Assembly: GCA_022828595.1 (NCBI GenBank) | Contig: JAKGHH010000002.1 | Coordinates: forward strand, 87,388,076 to 87,452,075 | DNA from: Nelumbo lutea | Lineage: Eukaryota > Streptophyta > Magnoliopsida > Proteales > Nelumbonaceae | Direction: 5' to 3' | Length of the DNA: 64,000 nucleotides | Part shown: positions 11,407-27,059 of the stretch, one piece after another | How the letters are laid out: each line of letters opens with the position of its first letter | Position numbering within the stretch: the stretch's first letter is position 1 | The notes under the pieces: model-generated | What the model was told of the DNA's origin: nothing | Database searches by the model: none | What the model saw: only the letters and a program-made list of their open reading frames with translations | Position numbers and translations under genes: made by a program

Positions 11407-11976
11407 TGTTGTGGATGCTTTTACAGCCGCAAACAACAACAGTAATGGACAACAGCAGTAATGGGCGATTAATTCAGTGTTTAATGGATAACAACAATAA
11501 TGGGCGATTAACTCAGTGTTCCTATCTTATCTCTTAGCCAAATTCAGTGTTATCTTATCTCTTAGCTAGATTTAGTGTTCTTATCTTATCTGTTAGCTAG
11601 ATACAGTGTCCCTATTCCTATCTTATTTGTTTCTATCTTATCTGTTCAGTGTTCTTATCTTATCTGTTTCTATCTTAGCTAAATTAAAAGTGTTCTTATT
11701 AATTAGGCAGTAGTATAGATAAAGGTTATTAGCAAGTCTTCCTAAAAGTAGGACTCTTATCTTCTTGTAATCTCCTATTTAAAGGAGCAGATGATATTCA
11801 ATGAAACCATCGATATTTCAATCAAGAAAGAGCAGAGGAGAGTTGGTGATCTCTTTAACAAATCACCATTAAGGTGCTAAAGATAGGTTCCTCGAGAAAA
11901 GGGAGAAACAAGGGAAAACAAGAAGTTTTCCCCATTAACCGACTCGTGATGAGATCCTATTCGCGGGCCCATAACA
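11407..11976 (+). repeat. G1 3' LTR
   Basis: Runs TGTTGTGGATGC ... GCCCATAACA, 570 bp, followed by the right TSD TAAAA. It has a single copy of the segment that is doubled in the 5' LTR. Confidence 0.93.
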
Positions 11977-11981
11977 TAAAA

Positions 11982-12925
11982 GGCAATTGTTATTAGTCCA
12001 CGACTTAAAATTGTTTCATGTTATCTCACATAGAACAGTCTTTTATCTATTTTCCATCTTCATTTATTCATCTTCGAGATTTCCCTCCTATCTCAATGAC
12101 GAAGACACTGCACATGTCCCTGGAAATGTGGGAAATCACATAGGTGCATGGAGCCAACTGTTTCAGTTGCAAAACCCCACCACTTTCTGTGAAGGATCAA
12201 GTATCCATTTATCCAATGAGCTTTCCCTTTGGCCTCCATCAGACAAGGTTCATTGCCATTTTAGGTTAAAACTTTCTATTTGGTAAGTGCTAACCCGTTA
12301 TATCGTGGACCCCAAGGTACCATGAAAGTCTTCCATTTTAGGATAGGCCTCTCCCACCTCGGTCTATGACGTCCCTATCATCTTATGATGCAATCCCACC
12401 GACTGGACCAACAAAATGGATAGCCCAATTTTATGGTGCATCTCCACCCACCGATTCAGCCCGTTTTCATGCTAATGACAGAAGGCCTTTAGAGAATTCA
12501 TCATATGATATTCTCTATCTCTTTGCACTTATATTAATCCGAAGGGAACGAAAAACAGTCCCTAGGTCTGATTTAGGTCATACCAAAGTGGCTCCCACTG
12601 ACTTTCATAAAGTCAGATTCGAATGGGCCCAAAACGGGCTAGGGTTCCATGGGGTTCCTCTTGGGAAGGAAGCTGATTAGGGGGCCCATTGAAAAGGGAG
12701 ATCATGCAATGATCTAAGGGCATCATGGCAATGATGTGCATTCAGCCATGATGTTCGCAGAGAGCCACACACGTCTAAACATGGGCCAAGCACTTATGGC
12801 CCATGAACGAATCACATTCAACACATCACAAGCACAAGCACAACCACAAATTGATCCAATTAATCAAACTTTCTTAATGTGCATTCAACCATTAATTTTT
12901 TCTTGATCAATAACACAATTCATTA
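11982..12925 (-). other. Unassigned, probably leader and distal LTR part of C-
   Basis: After the G1 insertion the first bases should continue the leader of the Copia C- gag. I see no primer-binding site and no clear homology to the other T LTRs until about 12926. A plus frame (12366-12680) is open for 104 codons, but shows no motif I know. The segment could hold a divergent R-U5 part of the C- 5' LTR or a fragment of yet another element. Confidence 0.35.
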
Positions 12926-14108
12926 TCCTAATGGGTGCTCCATACCCTTATCCAAACCCATATTCGCCCAAGTCACATGATTGCTTAAGTTGTCATGTGA
13001 AATCCCGATTTATCCAATTAATCATGGGCTTTAGGCCCATTTAGCAAGTGGCTCATGTCCCTAGGTAGTTGCTGGTTCATTTAGGTTTAATTTGTATAGC
13101 GTGCCCCAACAATGACCTTACATAAGCCTACATGGGTTCGACCCAACCCTTGTGAAAAGGCCTGGCCGAATTCATTGTCAAGTACATTGAACCCCCGAGT
13201 CCATCAGTATGGGCTCTTAATGGGCCCAACATTTATAGTAAATGATCATTGAGTCTAGCCATCCTATGAAAGCCCAAGGACAATGGACTTGAGTAAGATA
13301 TAGCCCATCACGTAAACATCCCTTAATGGTTTCTTATACTTAACCTCTTAACCCATAATGATCAAACATTGCTCGACAGGGAAGGACCTCTCCCCTGGCT
13401 GCAAGGTGCAGTGTTGCACTCTCTGCTCGGATGGGTCCCAAGAATTAAAACCTTTTGCAAACCTTTTTCTTAAAAACATAATATATATTATCATATAAAT
13501 ATATTTTGCAAAACAAATCTCAAACACGGTTGAAATCGATTGTCGGCAGTTCTGGTTTCCATCAGAGAGAGTGCAGTCCTGATCATTCACTTTGTCCAAC
13601 AAAGGGGCTGATCCTGTCACTATGATCACCCACTCGAGTGAATTCTCATACTGCCCCAACATACTCAGGTTTTGACCCCCAAAGGATCTCACTAATTGGC
13701 ATATTAAAGACAGCCCGATCCAATACCCAGTGCAGTACCATATTCGAGTTTAGGGGTTATGTGTAACTTTCCAGTTCTGCTCACTAGTCTCCAAGGTCTA
13801 GGGCATAATTGGAAATTGGTCCAGGTTCAGTGTTTCAAACAAACACACACTACATGTGCTTCGGGTCCAATCCTAGTTGAGACAGGCTGCCCCAACCTTT
13901 TTGGCAGCACCTTAGTGTCATCCTTGGCAAGATAAACTCCCCAAGTCTATCCAACGACTGAGAACATTCTAAACTAACACGAGTCTCATAAGTGTTCAGT
14001 TTAAGGGGTAATTACACAGAAACACATCAATCATAACATGAAACAATTATGTACTTTTACTCATTTACAATAAATGTATCAGTATATCAATTTGATTGGA
14101 GTTAAGGG
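12926..14108 (-). repeat. Copia family-T LTR, probable 5' LTR of C-, truncated
   Basis: Matches 1056-2230 closely in the same orientation: both contain GGGTGCTCCATACCCTT, the block GGGCTTTAGGCCCATTTAG, and the AT-rich ATATATTATCATATAAATA stretch. At its 5' end (minus sense) it lacks the first ~16 bases including TGTTAG; the match stops at CCCTTAACTCC near 14108. Beyond it lies unrelated DNA. Confidence 0.85.
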
Positions 14109-15723
14109 CTGTGTAGCAATTTAGCTAGATGAGAATGCAAGAAATCAATCAAGGGCAGTTTTCCATAGAGTTTGCATAAGTGATGATTCAAATGGTCCAT
14201 TCATTCTTGAAATTTCCGTCATGGTAGGAGGAAAGCACCAAATCTAGAATATGCTATATGAAAATATTTACAACTTGTGTGCAGTATGTGGTAGATGGAC
14301 TCTTGTAAAATGCTGAGGAGAATGGATGGACTGTTGTAAAAATAAAGCTCAAGAAAATAATAAGTAAACCAATAATCTTCAATAAGAAAAATGACTGGAC
14401 TCAAAGTGAGGTCTGTTAGAGGTTTCAGAGCAAACTTGAACTGGGACATTGGGTAGTGGCTGTTTTAACTGCCATAGGTAGGTAGGGATGGGGGGAGGGT
14501 GCCAAATGGCTAGTATTTGCTCAGCATTTTTAAACTGTCTAGGATTCATGTGACATCCCTGTCAGTTTACTTCTTCAATTGGATCCTTTGTAAGTGTATT
14601 GAAGATTTTGATAGAAGAAAAATAGTGCTGTAGTTTGCTGGTTTTTTGCTCAGCATGGGAGGGAGATTTCGAACTTGATACTAGGTTCTCTAGAATTTGC
14701 TTGACATATTTTCCACCTAGTTTCTTCTTAAACCACTTCAATTGGGTTGTTTGCAAGTGTGTTCGAAATATCGATGGAATAAATAGAGCTTTAATTTGCA
14801 AGCATTTTAATCTTGAGTTCATCCCGTCTAGAAACAATTAGGCTGAGGTGCTAATGCAGTGAAGCTTGAGGAAAATGTTCTGTTGCGTTCATTATTATTT
14901 CTTTTTTATATTGTTGGATAAAGATGGGTTATGAACCAAGGAGGCAGTATCAAGTATCAATACTAGCAGAGTTTTAACAAGCTAGCTCTTCTTGATCTCC
15001 ATGAAATTAATGGAGACATGTTATGATGCTTGCAACTTTTTTTATCATATTTCTGGGTTTTGTTTTCATTGATTATTTAAACACTATTGTCCACTTAAAG
15101 TATGGAGTACCATAGCTAGTCCAACCCAGAAGGCTTGGCTCACCTGGTGGTGATTGGTATTTTTGTGATTTTAAATATAAAACATGAAAGAGGGTGAACT
15201 GAACAGGTCCAGAGGCCTGGCCTGGTCTCCTAGATGGTGTTGTCTCTTATTTATTAGTTGAACAGGTTTAATCTTCATGCATGTGGGATGGAAGTTTGTG
15301 TTCATGAAGGTCACGGAAGTTTCCTTTGTGTGGCCTATTGTTAAGTGCTCATGAAGTGCTCTATTTGCATAACCTATTATGCTTTGACTTGGAGATTCTG
15401 GAGTGTTCAATTGGTAAGATATCTCTTGGATGTGTTGTTTTGTGAAGACAATTCTCTGCAAAAAAGTCATTACCTTTGATTAGTTGTGTTACCAAGTTAT
15501 TTTCATGTCCGATCCTTGTTTTGTCTCTTATTGATCTTGAACAGTCAAGTTTGGTCATTGATTGTCATGCTTGATTGCCATCCGAGTAAAGTTCTATAAA
15601 TGAAATGGTTTCAACAATGTGCAAAAGAATCGTGTCTATGGAGTCAACCTTAAACTAACATAAAATCTTTTTGTCCTTGAGTTTTTCTTTGGTACTGTTT
15701 TTATTTGTCCGATGTCATTGCAG
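14109..15723. other. Intergenic DNA, nothing recognised
   Basis: No gene or known element is evident. Around 14570-14820 two diverged direct repeats can be seen, sharing CTTCAATTGG and AGTGTxTT words about 170 bp apart. The last part should contain exon 1 of the CCCH gene fragment at 15724, but I find no matching N-terminus. Confidence 0.5.
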
Positions 15724-18121
15724 ATGGCCGAGATGTGGGGCAGCAGAGCCTTTCTTCTGGAGGAAAACCAAAACCTTGTATGAAGTTCTTCAGGTTTGCT
15801 CTTTGGTTTTCAATAATCTATTGTCATCTATTGTGTACATGTAAAAACCATAATTAACCAATTGGGAATCCCTCCTCATACATAAATTGGGCTTAAAGAA
15901 AAAGGACAGCTGAGCTTGAAAGTTCTTGAACCAGACCAGTATTTTGTCTTTCAGGTCTGGCATTGCTATCAGGGCAGCAGTTTCACTCTCACATTAGCTT
16001 TCGATGGGTTGGAAGTGAAAAATTGCTGCAGCCGAGTCCTCAGGTACAGCTTAAGGGGAGGAATCTTGAATGGATGGATATTTCTTCTGGCCACAGTAGT
16101 TAATTGTCTATGGATTTCAGGGTCTTATCTATAGAAATTAGTCCTGCTTGAACCACATAAACACCTCCATCCACAATGTCTTCAAATCTCCTATCACATT
16201 TTTCTTTCTCTATTTATTTAGTGTCAAGGCAGGTTTATATGTCTATGGATGAGAGTAAGATTACCTTTGTGGTAGACATTTAAGGTTTCTTTTTAAAGCA
16301 ATGAAAATGTTGTACATGCCTGATCCTCAGGTCTTAACTGCAACCAATAGATGTTACTCATGAGCATAGTTTTCAAGGTGCCAAGGTGAGGCTAGGCGAT
16401 AGGGGGGGTGCCTTGTCACCTAGTTGCCTAGGCGATGGATTTTTTCAAGTACAAACATGTATCCTATGGTAGTTCCCTAGGTTTCATAATCATATTTCCT
16501 TAATAAATATCCATAATTTTCATAAGAAAAGTATAAACTTCATGTTAAAGTATAGAAAACCAACATATTCATGAGAAGAAAAAGAAGAAAGAAAAGAAAA
16601 TTAAAAAAATATAGGGACTGAACCCCTATTTCTGTTATAGGAAAAGAAGAAAAGAAAAGGTGGAAGAAGAAGAAGAAGAAATTAGTATATAAACACACAA
16701 AATTAGTAAAGAAAAATAAGAAAATGTGTTGATTGAACAACATTTTATGTTCTTCCTTGCTTATTGGTTCAGGTTTTGAAGTCTTTGAGGGTTCAATACA
16801 GCATTTAGCAATGTTTGTGTTGATTAAACCCTAACAAATAAGAAAATAATAAAAAGAAATTAGTATATAAACACACAAAATGAATATTTTAGTTTAAAAA
16901 TGTCTATTTTATAATTATAACCTCAAAAAATTAAGAATATATATGTTTTTTATAACACGCTATAGAAAACTACTTGGCAATTAGGCAAGGCGAGCCTCCA
17001 AGGGCGCCTTGTTGCCTAGGCGTCGCCTTGACAACTATGCTCATGAGCAAGCTGGCACCTTTTACACATGCATGTTCTTCAATTACACATTGGACTAACT
17101 GCCCAAAATTTTACCCAATCATAGTTGTGACCTGTAGTCTGTTCCATTATTTGGGATGATAAAAAAATGACACATAGTAAGGAAAGAGTAAATACTTGAT
17201 GATGATGGTGATTTGATAGGGGTCTGTTTTGATTTAGTAGATATTTAGTTGGCTTGTCGACTATGAACCATGTTACATAGGTATGACATTGGACACAGGT
17301 GGATAGGATGTTGGGTACTGAATTTATACTAAAATTGAAGCATCTGACACAATATGGCCCCCTTGTGTGTATCTGTGTACTTAGCTATTAGCTACATCCT
17401 ACATGCCTATGATAAATTGATTCCTAACTTATGAATCAGGTTTACCTTTTTTTTTACATACTTTTTTGATCAGTAACAGAAATTTTGTTGCTTAAGATTT
17501 AGAACTTTATAAGGGTCATGTACAAGCAGTATATAAAATACATACAAAAGTAAAAGCAAACCCCAGTCACGCATAAAAAATAGTCCTTACAGTAGATGAC
17601 CTTTTTTTTACATAATTTGTATATTTATTATTTTCCGTCTCTTGGGCAGTACTTCTGGTTGTCCCTTTGGATAATCCTGCCACTTTCTACACTATGTACC
17701 AGGAGGCCTCAGTTCTTTGGGTCTAGCCCCGGTATTGTCTCTTTCAGCTGCTGCCTCTCAGCGGAAATCAAGCGGGCCAGTAGGGGACCCAAGTGTCACG
17801 GTCAGTGGCTACAAGACAAAACTTTGCAACAAGTATAACACTTCTGAAGGCTGCCGGTTTGGGGACAAGTGTCATTTTGCACATGGAGAGAGTGACCTAC
17901 ACCTGCCAAACAATGTCTCGAGGGAATGTTCAACGGGCTCCAGCAGAAGGACCAAGAGGATTGGGTCCTCCAGGTTTTAATAACAGCGGCTCCAACTTCC
18001 CAAACCCAACAACATACATGAACATCTCAAACTTCAATTCTCAAGGCTATGGTGAGCCAAACGCACCTGGTGTTCCAACTGCTAGTTATGAAGCTGGGAC
18101 CGTTGGTGAAAATGTACAGGT
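15724..18121 (+). pseudogene. CCCH zinc-finger (KH-associated type) gene fragment
   Basis: Two spliced segments are visible. Exon A (15724-15793, acceptor TTGCAG, donor AG/GTTTGC) encodes GRDVGQQSLSSGGKPKPCMKFF. Exon B (17650 to about 18121, acceptor GGGCAG) continues in phase with STSGCPFG, a TAA stop at 17672-17674, then SCHFLHYVPGG. Together these would be a CCCH finger C-x8-C-x5-C-x3-H, broken by the stop. A second, intact finger follows: KLCNKYNTSEGCRFGDKCHFAHGE. After LHLPNN the coding moves to another frame (MSRGNVQRAP ... YEAGTVGENVQ), so a frameshift lies near 17910. Plant proteins with this finger pair usually carry an N-terminal basic segment, a KH RNA-binding domain and a third finger; none of these is visible. 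A hAT MITE sits in the intron. Likely a decayed partial gene copy, or a gene whose remaining exons were lost. Confidence 0.85.
16365..17039. mobile_element. hAT-type MITE, 8-bp TSD CTCATGAG
   Basis: A 675-bp non-coding element with terminal inverted repeats starting CATAGTTTTCAAGG (left) and ending CCTTGACAACTATG (right). The longer arms share the GCCTAGGCG/CGCCTAGGC motif common in plant hAT MITEs. It is flanked by perfect 8-bp direct repeats CTCATGAG (16357-16364 and 17040-17047), which is the hAT signature. The centre is AT-rich and has an internal duplication of ATTAGTATATAAACACACAA (16681 and 16860). It lies within the intron of the CCCH fragment. Confidence 0.93.
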
Positions 18122-18914
18122 TTATTAATGAAGAGGGTTGGGTGGTCCTTGTGGTTGGATTTGTTGGAAAAACTTGCATTCAGTAAATAGAACTTCTGGC
18201 AGAGTGATGATCGAAGGACCATACCAGCGTTTGGTGATGCTCCATTGTCCGTCCGCTAAACGTTTATTTTGTATCTGTTCTATAGCACCTGTTCTATTTA
18301 GCTTCTCCAGGAGAAATTTGGAACAATATGCCTTGGGCAGATGCAAGAATTTGCTTCCGATCATTCCTGCACTGGGTCCAAGTCCATGCCTATTTATGAA
18401 TTTTCTTTAGCAGTCCTTTTCAGTAATGGTGACAACATAAGGGGACAAAGGGATGGAAAGATCGAGATGGTTATATTCTTGGTTTTGTAATGAAGCTCAA
18501 TTTATATTTGAGAGAGTTAAAATATTCATATGGTAGGAAGTTAAATTCAGCATCAGAATCATTTAAATTTTCAGTGTTCAAATCAAGGGAAGATTTTTAT
18601 TCTCAAAAAAAAAAAAATCAAGGTAAGTTTTTGACTTTCGTAGTCAGATTATAAGGGTTTGTACTTCCTGCAAGCTGTGTATGTCTTCTATTAGATTCCA
18701 TGATGATCATCACGACCCCATTTTAGTTCCCTATGCAGATTGAAGATGTGAATGCCGGAGTTGCTTAGTTTGATTTATTATCGATAAATAAGATCATATA
18801 ATCCGAGTGATCAACAGCAAAAATGGTTTAGAGATATTTCACGTGTTCCAGGTTACTTAGGCAAAATTTTGGCTGTCTAAATTCAGCATCTTGTCCTTTT
18901 CAGCAGGGCTTTCC
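18122..18914. other. Downstream of the CCCH fragment, nothing recognised
   Basis: No KH domain or third zinc finger could be found here in any frame. A short minus frame (18125-18364) and a plus frame (18138-18410) overlap each other and show no known motif. An A-run occurs at about 18605-18617. Confidence 0.45.
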
Positions 18915-19098
18915 ACAGAGTTCTACCCACGTGGGGGCGCCCCACAACGTTCCACAGCACATCCCAGCGGTGTATTGGGAACATTTCCGTACCAGAAATG
19001 ATGAAACATCAAGGGAAGATGTTCCCAATACATGGCCGGTTGTGCTGTGGGACGTTGTGAGACGCTCCCTTGTGGGGGGCTGATTTGAACTCTTCCAC
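18915..19098. repeat. Foldback (imperfect hairpin) of about 180 bp
   Basis: The left arm (about 18925-18992: CCCCACAACGTTCCACAGCAC ... GTATTGGGAACAT) and the right arm (about 19019-19075) are inverted copies with a loop of roughly 25 bp (TTCCGTACCAGAAATGATG ...). The outer ends may extend to AGAGTTC/GAACTCT. No TSD was identified. It could be a small foldback MITE or a transcribed hairpin. Small open frames on the minus strand across it are side effects. Confidence 0.7.
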
Positions 19099-19269
19099 AT
19101 ATGACGCACTTCACACCTAGGTTCAAAATATCACAACTTACCGGTATGTATTGTAGGTTTTGGAATCCACCAAAAAACCTCATCCTGAGAGAAAATTAAG
19201 TCTTGTACGTTATAAATGTGTGAAAATCAATTTTTGCATTTTCCGTATATTGATACTTTTGAATTTTGA

Positions 19270-19700
19270 TCCCAAGGACATGATATTAGGGCTATATTTT
19301 CAGGCCCTGTTGTAGGTGACTCTTTGAGAGTTGAAATCCTTGTGAAGGAATTCAGAAAGTCAAGGAGTTAAATGTTTCCAAACTGATAATTGAAGGAGAA
19401 TCAAAGCTTGTTTTGGTTGGCTCAAAAGGAGATGGACTGGTGGGAATATATAAATGAAAATAGGCAGTTCAGATATTTGGCTCAAGGAATGGAAAATCAG
19501 TTGAACTGGATTAAGAGAGATGCTAATAGCTTAGCTGATTCTTTGGCTAAGCAAGGGGTGGGAAGAAATGATTTGTTTTGAACTATGTGTAATGTTTTCT
19601 TTTTTGGGGGGTGGGAGCTAAGAGAATTTAGCTCTCCTCTTCTTTTATTTGGTTAATTATTTCTAAGTGCAATCTATTCAGTTATTGATCAAAAAGAAAA
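19270..19700 (+). pseudogene. LINE 3' end (RNase H tail), 5'-truncated
   Basis: The plus strand reads GDSLRVEILVKEF (about 19316-19355), then further RNase H-like pieces such as LIIEGESKLVL in shifted frames, and finally WIKRDANSLADSLAKQGV near 19508-19560. The last motif (DANxxADSLAKQG) is the typical end of the RNase H domain in plant L1-like LINE ORF2. It is followed by TGA, a short 3' UTR and an A-rich end (AAAAAGAAAAAAAAGGG near 19690-19707). No RT is present, so this is a 5'-truncated copy, as is usual for LINEs. Confidence 0.75.
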
Positions 19701-21039
19701 AAAAGGGCATGACAAAAGGATTCCTAATCAATCAATCAGTATTGTAGCCAATCAGGTAATATTTATCATCAAAATTCAAAGGATGTTGGGGGAGGGGGAG
19801 GGGGGGGGGTGGTGTTGATTGGCCCATTAACATGTGGGGGTCTATTCCAGTCACGGCTAGCGGCTAGCTTCTTCAATTTGCAAAACAGGACACACTCAGA
19901 GGCCTATAAATGAGCCTGATTCTATTACACCCCTCTACGCATGCAAGTGAGCAAGTCTATTAGCATTTCTATTTGCAAAACAGGACACATTCAGAAGCCT
20001 ATATTTGTCTATTATGTCTTAACACAGGAAGTAAGCATCCCACACCATATCAGCTCCAACTTTGAACCATGATGCTTCACATACTCCTTGTAACAGTATC
20101 GGGACAGCACATTTGCAGTTGTCTGTCGCAGAACTGCCTTGTGACATCTAAGTTAAACATGAACACACTCATGATGGAAATTAATAAACATTTCACATCA
20201 TGTTTAGTGGGAAAGGGGGGGGGGGGTTGCAAGAGGTGCTGTGATAGCATACGTGAATTCAAGTATCAGTGCTACATGCTTTGTAGGATGAACTAATGTA
20301 TCACGCAGAGAAAGCCCTCTCCTCCTAATAAAGCCTCTTGTGGATGGTTATCTAATTTTGGCATGCATAAAGGAGCAGCTTTGCAAGGATCACGTCTAGA
20401 ATGTCAACAAGAGAAAAACCTACAAGCGGTGGTGATGGTAAATGGAATTGATAAGATTGTAAACATGCTGATCTTTGAGCTAGATCTCTTAGGACATGTT
20501 GATGTGGTTGGCCTGCCATCTCTGATGTGACTGTTACTACTGCTCAGGCTTTGAACGATAACTTTCTTAGACGTTGGCAGAGAAAATTATGGAAGATCAA
20601 GGGGAGTTTGCTTTTGCTGATGTGGCAGTTATTTTTGTTTAAGAAAACAAAGTCATACACATTGGGAAATACTACTAAATGGGGCCTCCTATAAAAGAGT
20701 AAATAGGGTTAATCTATTCTCAATTATGGAAAAAAACATCCTAAGAATTACAGTTACAACAATATATTCTTCGGATCCACTTAAAATGTTCCCAAAAATA
20801 GGGAACAGCCCATAAATCCCCACAAACTCAAACCCCAGAAACAGTCCCTGCTCCCATCATCACCTCCCATTCTTTTCTCTTCAACAGATAGTGTACATGA
20901 GTTTATCTGCAAAAGTCTGATGGATGCTTCTGAATATACACAGTCCTCAACTGCTGCACCATAATGGCATTGCAGCAAAATTTCAAGCAGGAAAAATTTG
21001 TAATGTGATCATCCCTTCTTGGTATTGGTTGATACCCAA
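19701..21039. other. Region between LINE tail and kinase gene
   Basis: No gene was recognised. There are G-runs at about 19796-19809 and 20215-20226, and a 40-bp direct repeat with ATTTGCAAAACAGGACACA at about 19877 and 19970. The part next to 21040 should hold the 3' UTR of the kinase gene on the minus strand. I see no confident polyadenylation site. Confidence 0.5.
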
Positions 21040-25791
<4,752 letters not shown>

Positions 25792-25924
25792 GGTAGAGTG
25801 GAAGGATGTGGGAGGGGACGCTGGCCCAGGAGGAGGAGAGGAGAGGAGAGAGGGAGATGGGGTTCTGGGGTTTTAAGAAGGGGTGGGAAAGGAGAAGGAG
25901 ATGCATGTAGAGAGAGAGGGAAGA

Positions 25925-25928
<4 letters not shown>

Positions 25929-25988
<60 letters not shown>
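25929..25988. repeat. (GA)30 microsatellite in the kinase leader
   Basis: An uninterrupted GA run of 60 bp, about 138 bp upstream of the start codon at 25791. On the transcribed strand it is a (CT)n tract, a common feature of plant 5' leaders and a binding pattern of GAGA-binding (BPC) factors. A more broken GA/GGA stretch continues on both sides (about 25835-26010). Being transcribed, it may affect expression, but that is inference. Confidence 0.95.
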
Positions 25989-25991
<3 letters not shown>

Positions 25992-26216
25992 GAAGCTCAA
26001 GGAGGGGAAAGAAAGAGAAGAGGTTGGATGGTTGATGAATATAGAAAGAATATCGATGGTGAGGGATTGTAGGGGAGGCGTAAATTTGAATTCGGTTTGA
26101 AAGAGTCGTTGGGGGCAGAGTTGAGGTAGGAAGGTTCAGAGGAACTGGCGGGAAGCAACGGTTTTCCTCTTTATTTTTGTCTTGTGCGAGTTGGGATCAA
26201 CGGCTGCGGACAGCCG

Positions 26217-26680
26217 GACAGGGTGTGCTTGGGCTTACGGGTGGTTTTGAGCCTAGCGGAATATATTCGAGCTCGGTTCGGCAGGTAAACATCAAATTCG
26301 TGTTGTGCTCGAGTTTTAAACATATTAGTCTGAATTTGGCTTGATTTAAAAGTTCTTAGGTTCGATCTCGGATTTGCAAATCGATAGAGTCAAGTTTTCT
26401 ATAATAAAAAATTATTTATAATATAAATTTCATTAAGCTCACAAGCCTTACGAACTGAATTTTATTAAGTCGAATTTGGTTTATTAGGCTTAATTTGGAA
26501 GGAGTGCAAAATCTTGTATTTTATATTATTTTATACCCATTTACACCCTACATATTTATATTTATACTCTTTCCAAACTAAGCCTTAGCAAACAAGTTTT
26601 CATGGGCTTGATTCAGCAGCTCAAAGCTTGACAAGCTTTAAATTGAATTGAATGGATATGTATCCGCCCCTACTTAGGCA
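26217..26680. mobile_element. Possible degenerate hAT-like MITE
   Basis: The segment starts with GGGTGTGCTTGGGCTT and ends with ATCCGCCCCTAC. Inside there are many degenerate 'gagctcg / aagcttga / gggcttga' words, a style typical of an old plant MITE class. The ends are not convincing inverted repeats and no TSD was found. The rest of 25990-27230 outside it shows only the promoter side of the kinase gene, with no clear TATA box. Confidence 0.3.
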
Positions 26681-27059
26681 TTCTAGTGAGCTAGCTGTTT
26701 TGGCTTGTGCCATTTTCTGCTCTCTAGGTGACTGAATTGTCCCTAGAGGTTGATGAAATTTACATGTAGTGGCACGTACAAGGGCATTTCCATCTTTTTA
26801 TTTGTGAAAAAAAGGACAATACACCATGAATCCCATTGAGAGATCAACGAAGGCATCCTTCAAGTTAAAAGAAAAGGCAGCTGAGATGGGAACTGGCATG
26901 GGTCCAAGTGGGTTTCAGGCATGCACGGCAAAATTTAGTCCAATAATAAGCTCCTTTATATTATTCCTTTATTGGCCAATTTAATCAGCAGCTCCATTGC
27001 CTAAACGATTAATATGGATCTACAAAATAATTGTATGCATGAGACTTGCTGTCAAGGAT

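Larger units (their letters stand above)
9493..11976 (+). mobile_element. Pol-less Ty3/Gypsy element G1, TSD TAAAA
   Basis: A 2484-bp element with 5-bp TSD TAAAA (9488-9492 and 11977-11981), inserted in the leader of the Copia C-. It has a 738-bp 5' LTR (9493-10230), a primer-binding site TGGTATCAGAGC four bases downstream, a gag gene, the very end of pol, and a 570-bp 3' LTR (11407-11976). Protease, RT, RNase H and integrase are missing: gag runs through its zinc knuckle and then straight into ...YPEFELEDKLLVQEGSN, which resembles the C-terminus of chromodomain Gypsy polyproteins. It can only have moved with proteins supplied in trans, or it lost pol after insertion. Confidence 0.93.
811..14108 (-). 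mobile_element. Nested, degenerate Ty1/Copia element C- (composite)
   Basis: This is a minus-strand Copia retrotransposon. Reading from high to low coordinates it has a partial 5' LTR (12926-14108), an unrecognised leader, gag (9481-8960), gag C-terminus/protease/integrase/RT start (7402-5444), RT end/RNase H (3543-2300), a purine tract at about 2246-2256 and a 3' LTR (2245 down to about 951). It is interrupted by three later insertions with 5-bp TSDs (3549-5438, 7408-8954, 9493-11976); removing them restores a collinear Copia order. Both LTRs are incomplete: the 3' LTR stops just after its TATA region and the 5' LTR lacks its first ~16 bases. No TSD of the element itself survives. Stops and frameshifts make it inactive. 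Confidence 0.85.

Noticed and set aside
12366..12680. 104-codon plus-strand frame as a gene
   Set aside because: No domain, no neighbours, and it sits between transposon parts in a region that is probably a retrotransposon leader or LTR.
14562..14841. Overlapping plus and minus frames near the first gene fragment
   Set aside because: Opposite-strand frames across a diverged direct repeat with no known motif; no support for a gene.
16540..16743. Phe-rich minus-strand frame
   Set aside because: It lies wholly inside the AT-rich body of the hAT MITE; a composition effect.
18125..18410. KH domain or third zinc finger expected after the CCCH fragment
   Set aside because: Looked for the GKGG loop and a further CCCH pattern in all frames downstream; neither was found.
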